From Ruegeria_C sp041537925 (GTDB taxonomy: Bacteria > Pseudomonadota > Alphaproteobacteria > Rhodobacterales > Rhodobacteraceae), in contig NZ_JBGOSH010000001.1 in NCBI RefSeq assembly GCF_041537925.1, positions 558,001-622,000 on the forward strand: a stretch of 64,000 bases of DNA, written 5' to 3'. Below are positions 17,182 to 25,244 of this stretch, in pieces (the stretch's first letter is position 1; each line of letters begins with the position of its first letter). The notes beneath the pieces were generated by a model. The model was given only the letters and a program-made list of their open reading frames with translations. It was not told the origin of the DNA and made no database searches. The translations under genes were made by a program, and so were the position numbers.

Positions 17182-19182
17182 GTGAACGCCGAATTTGAAC
17201 AGGCAGCCGGAGGCAAACGCCTCCGGCTGTTCGTGTATAATGGGGGGTTCCTGACCCAAACCCGCATCCGCCGGATCCTCACGCTGGCAGGGTATGACGT
17301 CCGACTTGGCCTGCCCGGCCCGGATGATCTGGTCGGAATCTGGGGTAACGGCCCGACCGCACATCGCGGCAAAGCTATCGCCGCGCGCCGCGGGGTTCCC
17401 CTGCTGCGGGTCGAGGACAGTTTTTTGCGCTCGCTGCATCCCGGCCGGGGCGGAGAACCACCGATCGGCCTCAACCTTGACCGCGCGGGCGTGCATTTCG
17501 ATGCCGCATACCCGTCCGATCTTGAGGTTCTGCTGACCACGTATCCGCTGGACGACACCGCCCTGCTCAACCGCGCACGGGACGCAACAGCCCGCATGCG
17601 CGACCAGCATCTGAGCAAATACTGTGCCGTCGATCCCATGCTGCCCCCACCCGATCCCGGGTATGTTCTGGTGGTGGACCAGACCCGTGACGATGCTTCG
17701 GTCCGGGCCAGTGGCGGCACGGATGCGCTGTTTCGCGAAATGCTGGTCTTTGCCCAGGAGGAACATCCCGGCGCGCGCGTCATCATCAAGACCCATCCCG
17801 AAACCATCGCGGGTCATCGCGGCGGCTATTACACGCAGGCGGATGCCAATCACCGTATCTCCCTGCTGGACCAACCCGTCAGCCCGTGGTCGCTGCTGGA
17901 GGGGGCGGTGGGCGTCTATACGCTCTCCTCGCAATTGGGGTTCGAGGCGATTCTGGCCGGACACAAACCCCGGGTCTTCGGCGCGCCCTTCTATGCGGGC
18001 TGGGGGCTGACACGGGACGAAAACCCTGTTCCCCGGCGCGAACGCAAACTGACACGGGCGCAATTGTTTGCGGCGGCGATGATCCTTTATCCGGTCTGGT
18101 ATGATCCCTTTCGCGACCAGCTTTGCGAATTGGAAGCCGCGCTGGATGTGATGGAGGTGCAGGCACGGACCTGGCGGCAGGACCATCGCGGCTGGATCGC
18201 CTCGGGTATGCGGCTCTGGAAACGTCCCGCGATCCGGAGCGCGTTTGGCGGCCATGGCAAAGTCAGTTTTGCCGAAACGTGCGCACTGGGCGAACCACGC
18301 CCGCGCATGATCTGGGCCTCGAAAGCGGGTAATGAGACCGACGTCACCCGGGTCGAGGACGGCTTCTTGCGCTCTCGGGGGCTGGGGGCTGAACTGGTGC
18401 CGCCGCTGTCGCTGGTGACTGACGCGAGCGGCATCTACTATGATCCCAAGCGCCCTTCGGATCTGGAAGCGATGATCGCGCGGCGCGAGAGCCTGACAGA
18501 CAGCGAACACAGGCGCGCTGAGCGTCTGGTGGCGCGCCTAACGGCGGATGGCGTGACCAAGTACAATCTGGAGGGGGATCGGCCAGCCCTGCCGGAAGGG
18601 CACCGCATTCTGGTACCAGGGCAAGTCGAAGACGATGCCTCGATCCTGCAGGGAACCGAAGCGGTGCGGACCAATTTGAGCCTGCTGCAGGCCGCACGCG
18701 CCGCGCACCCGGATGCGATCGTGATCTACAAACCGCACCCCGATGTCGAAGCGGGATTGCGCGCAGGCAGGATCGACGCCATCGGGTTGGCCGATCTGGT
18801 GACAGAGCATAGCGATCCTGCGGCGCTGCTGGAGCAGGTGGACGAGGTCTGGACCATGACATCTCTCATGGGGTTCGAGGCGCTCTTACGGGGCGTCAAG
18901 GTGACTACGCTGGGCGCGCCGTTTTATGCAGGCTGGGGGCTGACCGATGATCTGGGCCCGGTTCCAGCGCGGCGCGGCGCGCGGCCTGACCTGATGGGGC
19001 TGGTCCATGCTGTACTGATCGACTACCCGCGCTACCGCGATCCGGTGACCGGCCTGCCCTGCCCGGTCGAGGTTGCCGTCGACCGGCTGGCCAGCGGAAA
19101 TATTCCCCATCCGGGTCTGGCCAACCGGCTGCTGTCAAAACTGCAGGGTGTCTTTGCGACCTATGCGCCCTATTGGCGCTGA
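17182..19182 (+). CDS. kpsC: KpsC-like capsular polysaccharide beta-Kdo transferase, tandem domains
   Basis: This 666-residue protein is built of two related halves. The first has VEDSFLRSLHPGRGGEPPIG, VLVVDQTRDDASV, KTHPETIAGHRGG and FYAGWGLTRDENPVPRR. The second has VEDGFLRSRGLGAELVPPLS, ILVPGQVEDDASIL, KPHPDVEAGLRAG and FYAGWGLTDDLGPVPAR. This internal duplication is known for KpsC, whose two modules add Kdo in alternating linkages to the capsule lipid anchor. GTG at 17182 is 4 bases after the export gene stop. It converges with ribD with only 4 bases between. Confidence 0.9.
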   Translation: MNAEFEQAAGGKRLRLFVYNGGFLTQTRIRRILTLAGYDVRLGLPGPDDLVGIWGNGPTAHRGKAIAARRGVPLLRVEDSFLRSLHPGRGGEPPIGLNLDRAGVHFDAAYPSDLEVLLTTYPLDDTALLNRARDATARMRDQHLSKYCAVDPMLPPPDPGYVLVVDQTRDDASVRASGGTDALFREMLVFAQEEHPGARVIIKTHPETIAGHRGGYYTQADANHRISLLDQPVSPWSLLEGAVGVYTLSSQLGFEAILAGHKPRVFGAPFYAGWGLTRDENPVPRRERKLTRAQLFAAAMILYPVWYDPFRDQLCELEAALDVMEVQARTWRQDHRGWIASGMRLWKRPAIRSAFGGHGKVSFAETCALGEPRPRMIWASKAGNETDVTRVEDGFLRSRGLGAELVPPLSLVTDASGIYYDPKRPSDLEAMIARRESLTDSEHRRAERLVARLTADGVTKYNLEGDRPALPEGHRILVPGQVEDDASILQGTEAVRTNLSLLQAARAAHPDAIVIYKPHPDVEAGLRAGRIDAIGLADLVTEHSDPAALLEQVDEVWTMTSLMGFEALLRGVKVTTLGAPFYAGWGLTDDLGPVPARRGARPDLMGLVHAVLIDYPRYRDPVTGLPCPVEVAVDRLASGNIPHPGLANRLLSKLQGVFATYAPYWR

Positions 19183-19186
19183 GCGG

Positions 19187-20287
19187 TTACTTTAGCGCGC
19201 GCGTCCATCGGTGCAGGATATCCGCGCCGATCTGTCGGGTCTCGGACAGGGTAAAGCGCGGCGCATCCTCCAGCCGGTCCAGGCCCATCGCGCCGATTGC
19301 CGGCAGCCCTTCGGCTCCAATGGCAAGACCGGCGCCAAAGCCCACAAACTCGTCGACCAGATCTTCGGCCAAAAGCGACGCCGCAAGCGCCGAGCCGCCC
19401 TCGCAGAACACCCGGGTCAGCCCGGCACTCCCGAGTTGCTGCAGCAGATCACCGGCATCCAATTGCGAGCCGTCCACCGCGCAGGGGATCAGCTTTGCGC
19501 CCAGCCCCTCCCAGGCCAGCATACGCTCGGAATCGGCCCCCGGGGCGTGGCAGAGCCACACCGGATATTCTGCGGCGCTGCGCGCCAGTTGGCTCATCAA
19601 AGGCAAATCCAGATGGCGCGAAACGACGATCCGCACCGGTTGTTGCGTGACGCCCAGATCCCGCACCGTCAGCGACGGGTCATCCGCCCGCGCGGTTCCG
19701 GCCCCGACCATGACTGCGTCGTGGCGCGCCCGCATCGCATGCACGGCACGACGCGCTTGGGTGCCGGTGATCCATTTGCTCTGCCCGGTGGCAGTCGCGA
19801 TCCTGCCATCAAAACTGCTGGCCAGTTTCAGCGTGACCAGAGGCCGCCCCTGCTCGGTCCGCAGGAAAAACCCCGCATGATCGCGCATCGCCTGCTGGTC
19901 CAGAACGCCGGTGTCCACCGTCACATTCGCCGCGCGTAGCATCGCAAACCCCTGTCCCGCTACGCGCGCGTCGCTGTCCTCGACAGCGGCCACAACCCGC
20001 GCGACACCGGCATCGATCAGCGCCTGCGCACAGGGCGGCGTCTTGCCCTGATGGGCGCAAGGTTCCAGCGAGACATAAGCCGTGGCGCCGCGTGCCGCCG
20101 CACCCGCCTGAGTCAGCGCCTCGGTCTCGGCATGAGGCTGCCCGCCCGGCTGGGTCCAGCCGCGCCCGACGATGCGCCCCTCGCGCACGATCACACATCC
20201 GACCGAAGGGTTGGGCCAGGTCATACCCTGACCGCGCCGGCCCAGGGTCAGGGCCAACGCCATGTATCTTTCGTCTGATGATGTCAT
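19187..20287 (-). CDS. ribD: Bifunctional diaminohydroxyphosphoribosylaminopyrimidine deaminase / reductase
   Basis: This 366-residue enzyme does two steps of riboflavin synthesis. The N-terminal deaminase domain has HAETEAL and PCAHQGKTPPCAQ, giving the zinc His and two Cys. The C-terminal reductase domain starts near residue 145 with RPLVTLKLASSFDGRIATAT, then VMVGAGTARADDPSLTVR and FCEGGSALAASLL. It overlaps nrdR by 4 bases. Its downstream partner ribE is displaced to the far side of the capsule cassette. Confidence 0.95.
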   Translation of the reverse strand: MTSSDERYMALALTLGRRGQGMTWPNPSVGCVIVREGRIVGRGWTQPGGQPHAETEALTQAGAAARGATAYVSLEPCAHQGKTPPCAQALIDAGVARVVAAVEDSDARVAGQGFAMLRAANVTVDTGVLDQQAMRDHAGFFLRTEQGRPLVTLKLASSFDGRIATATGQSKWITGTQARRAVHAMRARHDAVMVGAGTARADDPSLTVRDLGVTQQPVRIVVSRHLDLPLMSQLARSAAEYPVWLCHAPGADSERMLAWEGLGAKLIPCAVDGSQLDAGDLLQQLGSAGLTRVFCEGGSALAASLLAEDLVDEFVGFGAGLAIGAEGLPAIGAMGLDRLEDAPRFTLSETRQIGADILHRWTRALK

Positions 20288-20754
20288 TCTTCGCCGGGTA
20301 CGCTTGGCGGGCGCAGTTCGTGAACGAAATCCTCGAAATCATCCGCCGCCTGGAAGTTCTTGTAAACGCTGGCAAACCGCACATAGGCCACGGTATCGAT
20401 CCGAGCCAGTGCCTCCATCACGATCTCACCGATTCGGTTCGAAGGGATATCCGTCTCGCCCATGCTTTCCAGCCGCCGCACGATGCCCGAGATCATCTGG
20501 TCGATACGATCCGGCTCAATCGGCCGTTTCTGCATCGAAATTCGGATCGAGCGTTCGAGCTTGTCGCGATCGAAATCCTCGCGCTTGCCATTGGATTTGA
20601 TGACCACCAGATCACGCAATTGCACCCGCTCATAGGTGGTGAACCGGCCGCCGCAAGCCGGACAGAACCGCCGCCGCCGGATTGAAACATGATCCTCGGC
20701 CGGTCTTGAATCCTTGACCTGTGTGTCGATATTTCCGCAAAACGGGCAGCGCAT
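20284..20754 (-). CDS. nrdR: Transcriptional repressor NrdR
   Basis: This 156-residue repressor of ribonucleotide reductase genes has a zinc ribbon (MRCPFCG ... RRRFCPACGGRFTTYE) and an ATP-cone domain (VIKSNGKREDFDRDKL onward), which senses ATP/dATP. The start at 20754 gives the invariant MRCPFC N-terminus; a longer frame to 20817 lacks support. It is coupled to ribD by a 4-base overlap, a very common pairing. No clear NrdR box was seen in 20755-20890. Confidence 0.95.
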   Translation of the reverse strand: MRCPFCGNIDTQVKDSRPAEDHVSIRRRRFCPACGGRFTTYERVQLRDLVVIKSNGKREDFDRDKLERSIRISMQKRPIEPDRIDQMISGIVRRLESMGETDIPSNRIGEIVMEALARIDTVAYVRFASVYKNFQAADDFEDFVHELRPPSVPGEE

Positions 20755-20890
20755 TCGCCGTCTCCCTCGTTGTCTTGACTTGTATTTCCGCCTCGAATTG
20801 TGAGCGCTTCGGCCCACTTATCCACAACTATAGGATACCCTCTGCATTTTGGGTAGCCGGAAAAATGCACCGCTAGATTATGGTGTGTCA

Positions 20891-21331
20891 TTAGTCGAAA
20901 TGAAGCGCGATCCGGCGTTTATGCGGTGCGTCGCGATGTTCGAACAGATAAACGCCCTGCCAGGTGCCTAGCATCGGCACACCACCCGAGACCGGGATTT
21001 GCAGGCTGACCGGCAACAGCGCCGCCTTGATATGGGCGGGCATATCGTCGGGCCCCTCATAGGTATGGCGCAGGTAAGACATCGATGGGTGATCCGAAGG
21101 CGGCACCAACCGGCGAAAGAAGGCTTTCAGATCGGTTTGCACTTCGGGATCGGCATTTTCCTGGACAAGCAGCGAACAGGAGGTATGGCGCACGAACAGG
21201 GTCAGAAGCCCGTCACCGCCGCCGGTCACGGCGTCGCACACCTGCCCCGTCACCTCATAAAGGCCCTGGCCCTGCGTTTGGATCTGAAGCTCCCGGTTCA
21301 CCTGCGTTTCTGTCCCCGAGTTGGAGCGCAC
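20891..21331 (-). CDS. yjbQ: YjbQ/UPF0047 family protein
   Basis: This 146-residue protein has the family signature VRHTSCSLLVQENADPEVQT, PSMSYLRHTYEGPDDMPAHI and GTWQGVYLFEHRD. YjbQ proteins have a beta-sandwich fold with a conserved His/Cys/His site; some show weak thiamin-phosphate-synthase activity, and the true role is unsettled. The start is GTG at 21331. It is 136 bases ahead of nrdR on the same strand. Confidence 0.9.
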   Translation of the reverse strand: MRSNSGTETQVNRELQIQTQGQGLYEVTGQVCDAVTGGGDGLLTLFVRHTSCSLLVQENADPEVQTDLKAFFRRLVPPSDHPSMSYLRHTYEGPDDMPAHIKAALLPVSLQIPVSGGVPMLGTWQGVYLFEHRDAPHKRRIALHFD

Positions 21332-21365
21332 TGCGGATCAATGCCCTGCATATCCCGGTCAGTGG

Positions 21366-21803
21366 TCAGCCTCTTCCTCCGAGCGAAAACGGGCGCGCAG
21401 TGCTACAACGCATATCTGCCTGCGTGATGGACATGTTGTTGCCCACATTGATGCCGATCCGAAAGGTCTCGTCTGTGGGCGTGATCCCCAGCGCCGCGGG
21501 ATCAAGCGTAAAGCGGACTGCCGAGCGCCGGTCGGTGGTGATACTTTGGCTGATCGGGCTGGCGACATAGACGCGGTCCGACCAAGCTGCACCGAGTTTC
21601 CGCCGCGCATATTCCGCAGCCCCACACCAGTAGCCGTCAAAGGCACCGCCGGCGTTCAGGATCACCTCGAATTCGTTGGCATCGACCGGGTTCACACGCG
21701 GACCATAAGGCGACACAAAGGCATATTTGGGCGCCTCTCCTCCAGTCGGAACCTCACATGCGGAGGCAAGCGCAAGACCTGCCAAAGCCAAATATCTCTT
21801 CAT
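21366..21803 (-). CDS. Small lipoprotein of unknown function, paralogue of the next gene upstream
   Basis: This 145-residue protein has a lipoprotein signal (MKRYLALAGLALASACEVP, Cys at about 16). The mature part shows GYWCGAAEYARRKLGAAWSD, RRSAVRFTLDPAALGITP and ADMRCSTARPF. The same pattern, WCxAxEYAxRxLGAxW followed by a FTLDP segment and a late Cys, recurs in the protein at 21978-22385, so the two are tandem paralogues. The two conserved Cys may form a disulfide. No function is proposed. 174 bases separate the pair. Confidence 0.7.
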   Translation of the reverse strand: MKRYLALAGLALASACEVPTGGEAPKYAFVSPYGPRVNPVDANEFEVILNAGGAFDGYWCGAAEYARRKLGAAWSDRVYVASPISQSITTDRRSAVRFTLDPAALGITPTDETFRIGINVGNNMSITQADMRCSTARPFSLGGRG

Positions 21804-21977
21804 TTCGGAAACCTCGCTAACAATCCTTGGATGTAAGATAGCTTGGATTGCATGCTAGTCCCATAGTCTCATTACGAAATTTCCGTTATCGACGGGGCGG
21901 CCCTGAGGCCGTACGGTCAATCACTGATAGGCAAGGGTCGATTTCACCTGAGCAACGATAAAGAAAGCACCGTTGGC

Positions 21978-22385
21978 TTAGTCCATGCGAAACGGGATCT
22001 CAGCGCACCGAGTATTCGCCAACTGGATTGACACATTTGCCCCGGCTTGAAAACTGAAACCGCTTTCTCTGGGTGCAAGGCCTGTGTCTTTGGGATCAAG
22101 CGTGAATTGGACCGAAGTCGGGCGTCCCGTGGTGACGCTTCGGCCATAGCCCCGCTCTACATAGAGTGACTGACGCCAGTCCGCCCCCAGACGTCGCACC
22201 GCATACTCTGATGCCGCGCACCAGATGCGGTCCGTATTTGTCGCGCCTCTCGGAATGGCCTCAAAGACATTGGCATTCACCTGATTGATGTTAACCCGGT
22301 TGGACACAAAATCCGGAGTTGCCCCCGAAGCCAGAGTAGCTTGTGTAACAACAGCGAGTGCCGCGGGAAGAAAGAGTGTTTTCAT
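21978..22385 (-). CDS. Small secreted protein of unknown function, paralogue of the downstream lipoprotein
   Basis: This 135-residue protein has a Sec signal peptide (MKTLFLPAALAVVTQATLAS), not a lipobox. The mature part carries DRIWCAASEYAVRRLGADW, RPTSVQFTLDPKDTGLAP and NTRCAEIPFRMD and aligns with the 21366-21803 product over nearly its full length. One copy is lipid-anchored and the other soluble. It sits just beyond the displaced rpoD terminator on the same strand. Confidence 0.7.
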   Translation of the reverse strand: MKTLFLPAALAVVTQATLASGATPDFVSNRVNINQVNANVFEAIPRGATNTDRIWCAASEYAVRRLGADWRQSLYVERGYGRSVTTGRPTSVQFTLDPKDTGLAPRESGFSFQAGANVSIQLANTRCAEIPFRMD

Positions 22386-22486
22386 GGCGATACATCCTGT
22401 CTGATCTGAACTTACCTATAGATAGGTGTCTCGCGCCGCGAGGAAACGGCGCGTCACGTGCTTGTCAGCGACTTTGCCCAATATCG

Positions 22487-22515
22487 CAAAAAACCCGCTG
22501 GAAAACCAGCGGGTT
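22487..22515 (-). terminator. Original rpoD rho-independent terminator, now beyond the insertion
   Basis: A perfect 10-bp stem AACCCGCTGG/CCAGCGGGTT (22492-22501, 22506-22515) with a 4-base loop is followed on the minus strand by a run of T. It lies 26 bases after the stop codon of the rpoD 3'-end relic, so it marks where the rpoD transcript used to end. Confidence 0.8.
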
Positions 22516-22541
22516 CAAGGGCTTGTCGATGTGATCGGAGC

Positions 22542-22623
22542 TTACTGATCCAGGAAAGACCGCAGCTTGCGTGACCGGCTGGGGTGTTTCAGCTTGCGCA
22601 GCGCCTTGGCCTCGATCTGCCGG
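22542..22623 (-). pseudogene. Relic of the rpoD 3' end
   Basis: Read leftward, this stretch encodes the last 26 codons of RpoD, ending RKLRSFLDQ and a TAA stop. Compared with the functional end (23122-23203), 51 bases are identical (22573-22623 against 23153-23203). The remaining 31 differ at six places, all silent. Upstream of the identical block the two sequences diverge at once. The relic, not the functional copy, is next to the terminator, so it appears to be the original end of rpoD, displaced by an insertion of 580 bp. Confidence 0.85.
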
Positions 22624-22665
22624 GCGGGTTTGGGAGTTCGATGCTTTGAAAGTTAGAAAATACTT

Positions 22666-23109
22666 CTAGAAATCAAGAACAAGTAGGCCCGACCCAATCA
22701 ACGCTCCGAACACAACAAACAAAGAACCTAACAAAAGCCGCGTGTTCGTCGGTGCAAAATACTGTGTTGGTTCCGAAGGATTGACCAACAGACCAATTGT
22801 GTCGCCGGGCTGCCAGTTTCCCGTTTCCTTGATCTCGCCTGAATGGACAGAACCGTTCATCGAATAGTTGAAGCGAACGATTTGCATGTCTTCATTATCC
22901 CGGGCATCACTGACATGGCCTTTCGTATGCTGCCAAAACCCAGCTGCGATAGCGGGCGGCAAGACCATGGCCATTCCAAGACAAAAGAAGCCCCAGCCGA
23001 AAAAGCTTAGGGCCCTAGGCCCGAGGATCAATCCGAACTTGTAAGCAATGAAAGTGGCCAAACAGGCCAGTCCCATACTCAAGAAGATAGTCTCTAGCCG
23101 CGCGATCAA
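22666..23109 (-). CDS. DUF3592-like membrane protein inside the rpoD-end insertion
   Basis: This 147-residue protein has two hydrophobic segments at the N-terminus (LSMGLACLATFIAYKFGLIL; ALSFFGWGFFCLGMAMVL), a periplasmic beta-rich part (IVRFNYSMNGSVHSGEI, PGDTIGLLVNPSEPTQY) and a C-terminal transmembrane helix (LLLGSLFVVFGALIGSGLLV). This is the layout of DUF3592 proteins, whose function is unknown. The start is TTG, 12 bases after the rpoD stop, without a clear ribosome site, so expression may depend on rpoD read-through. The sequence is more A+T-rich than its neighbours and sits exactly between the two rpoD ends, which suggests acquisition. Confidence 0.7.
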   Translation of the reverse strand: MIARLETIFLSMGLACLATFIAYKFGLILGPRALSFFGWGFFCLGMAMVLPPAIAAGFWQHTKGHVSDARDNEDMQIVRFNYSMNGSVHSGEIKETGNWQPGDTIGLLVNPSEPTQYFAPTNTRLLLGSLFVVFGALIGSGLLVLDF

Positions 23110-23121
23110 ATGACCAGAATT

Positions 23122-25119
23122 CTATTGATCAAGGAACGAGCGCAGCTTGCGCGACCGGCTGGGGTGTTTCAGCTTGCGCAGCGCCTTGGCCTCGATCTGC
23201 CGGATGCGTTCGCGGGTAACACTGAACTGCTGACCGACTTCTTCCAACGTGTGGTCGGTGTTCATGCCGATACCGAAGCGCATCCGCAGGACCCGCTCCT
23301 CGCGCGGGGTGAGCGAGGCAAGCACGCGGGTCGTAGTTTCCTTGAGGTTTTCCTGAATGGCGCTGTCCAGCGGCAGCACGGCATTCTTGTCCTCGATGAA
23401 ATCGCCCAGCTGGCTGTCTTCCTCGTCACCAATCGGTGTTTCCAGTGAGATCGGTTCCTTGGCGATCTTCATCACCTTGCGGACCTTTTCCAGCGGCATC
23501 TGCAGCTTTTCGGCCAGTTCTTCCGGCGTTGGTTCGCGCCCGATCTCGTGCAGCATCTGGCGACCGGTGCGGACCAGCTTGTTGATCGTCTCGATCATGT
23601 GGACCGGGATACGGATGGTGCGGGCCTGATCCGCGATGCTCCGGGTGATCGCCTGACGAATCCACCAGGTTGCATAGGTCGAGAACTTGTAGCCACGGCG
23701 GTATTCGAACTTGTCCACCGCCTTCATCAGGCCGATGTTACCTTCCTGAATCAGATCAAGAAATTGCAGCCCGCGGTTAGTGTATTTCTTGGCAATCGAA
23801 ATCACCAGGCGCAGGTTCGCCTCGACCATTTCCTTTTTCGCCTGACGCGCTTCCTTCTCGCCCTTCTGGACCTGTTGGACGATGCGGCGGAATTCGCTGA
23901 TATCCAGACCAACATACTGACCCACCTGCGCCATGTCGGCGCGCAACTCCTCGACCTTGTCGGTTGAGCGTTCGATGAACATCTGCCAGCCCCGGCCCGG
24001 CTTTTCGGCCATCTCGGCCAACCAGTTCGGATCAAGCTCGCGTCCGCGATAGGCATCGATGAACTCGCGGCGGTTGATACGGGCCTGGTCGGCCAGCTTC
24101 ACCATCGCACTGTCCAGCGACATTACCCGGCGGTTGATGCCATAAAGCTGGTCGATCAGCGCCTCGATCCGGTTGTTATGCAGGTGAAGCCCGTTCACCA
24201 ATTCCACGATCTCCGAGCGCAGCGCCTGGTAGATGTCTTCGTCCGTGGTGCTGAACGAGCCATCCTCGTTCAGCGTGGCTGAAATGCGGTTGTCCTGCAT
24301 TTCGCTAAGTTGCGCGTAATCCGACGAGATCCGCTCCAGCGTGGTCAGCACCTGATCCTTCAGGGCCGCTTCCATCGCCGCGAGCGACATGTTGGCCTGT
24401 TCGTCCTCGTCGTCATCGTCGTCCTGGACAATCGGGTTGCCATCGGCATCCAGTTCCGGCCCTTGATCGGTATTGGCCGGTTTCGTCGAATCTATTGGCG
24501 CCGCGGCGGGCGCGACAACCGGTGCTTCGGTGTCTTCCTCGTCACCCAGCTGGTTGCCAAAGGTGGTTTCAAGGTCGATCACGTCGCGCAGCAGAATGTC
24601 TTCGGATAGAAGTTCGTCATGCCAGATTGTGATCGCCTGGAAGGTCAGCGGGCTTTCGCACAGCCCCGCGATCATCGTGTTGCGCCCGGCCTCGATCCGC
24701 TTGGCGATAGCGATCTCGCCTTCGCGGCTGAGCAGTTCGACGCTGCCCATCTCGCGTAGATACATGCGGACCGGGTCGTCGGTGCGATCCAGCTTTTCGG
24801 TGGCGGCGCTGGCCAGCGTGACCTCGCGCGCACCCTCGGTGGTGACCAGATCGGTCGAGCCTTTCTGCTCTTCCTCTTCGGCCTCTTCATCCTCGATGAT
24901 ATTGATGCCCATTTCCGAGAGCATCGACATCACATCCTCGATCTGTTCAGAGCTGACCTGATCGGGCGGCAGCACCTGATTGAGCTGATCGTAGGTGATG
25001 TACCCCTTCTCGCGGGCCTCTGCGATCATCTTCTTGATCGCGGCCTGGCTCATGTCCAGCGATGTTTCAGGTTCCTGTTCGTCGGGCTTGCGGTCGTCGT
25101 TGGTGTCTTTGGCGGCCAT
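23122..25119 (-). CDS. rpoD: RNA polymerase primary sigma factor (sigma-70)
   Basis: This 665-residue housekeeping sigma factor has region 1.1 at the N-terminus, the acidic non-conserved region (about 190-250, with runs of Asp/Glu), and regions 2.1-2.4 (DLIQEGNIGLMKAVDKFEYR; FSTYATWWIRQAITRSIADQ). Region 3 (EEDSQLGDFIEDKNAVLP) and region 4.2 (TLEEVGQQFSVTRERIRQIE) follow. Length is normal for alphaproteobacteria. It lies downstream of dnaG on the same strand with 112 bases between. The last 27 codons are probably of foreign origin, since a second, diverged copy stands beside the original terminator at 22487-22623. Confidence 0.97.
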   Translation of the reverse strand: MAAKDTNDDRKPDEQEPETSLDMSQAAIKKMIAEAREKGYITYDQLNQVLPPDQVSSEQIEDVMSMLSEMGINIIEDEEAEEEEQKGSTDLVTTEGAREVTLASAATEKLDRTDDPVRMYLREMGSVELLSREGEIAIAKRIEAGRNTMIAGLCESPLTFQAITIWHDELLSEDILLRDVIDLETTFGNQLGDEEDTEAPVVAPAAAPIDSTKPANTDQGPELDADGNPIVQDDDDDEDEQANMSLAAMEAALKDQVLTTLERISSDYAQLSEMQDNRISATLNEDGSFSTTDEDIYQALRSEIVELVNGLHLHNNRIEALIDQLYGINRRVMSLDSAMVKLADQARINRREFIDAYRGRELDPNWLAEMAEKPGRGWQMFIERSTDKVEELRADMAQVGQYVGLDISEFRRIVQQVQKGEKEARQAKKEMVEANLRLVISIAKKYTNRGLQFLDLIQEGNIGLMKAVDKFEYRRGYKFSTYATWWIRQAITRSIADQARTIRIPVHMIETINKLVRTGRQMLHEIGREPTPEELAEKLQMPLEKVRKVMKIAKEPISLETPIGDEEDSQLGDFIEDKNAVLPLDSAIQENLKETTTRVLASLTPREERVLRMRFGIGMNTDHTLEEVGQQFSVTRERIRQIEAKALRKLKHPSRSRKLRSFLDQ

Positions 25120-25222
25120 TCAATGCTCCTGCAGGGCTGGGTGATTCGGCTGAAACGAATCATTAGCGCGAAGATCTGATTCGGCTACCCGTTTACCCGC
25201 TTTTTTCTACGTGTTCCTTAGC

Positions 25223-25244
25223 AAAACGCCCCTAACGGCGTTTT
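25223..25244 (-). terminator. Hairpin at the dnaG 3' end
   Basis: A perfect 8-bp stem AAAACGCC/GGCGTTTT (25223-25230, 25237-25244) has the dnaG TAG stop (25232-25234) in its 6-base loop. The stem supplies its own short U-run. It could end part of the dnaG transcript or stabilise its 3' end between dnaG and rpoD. Confidence 0.5.
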
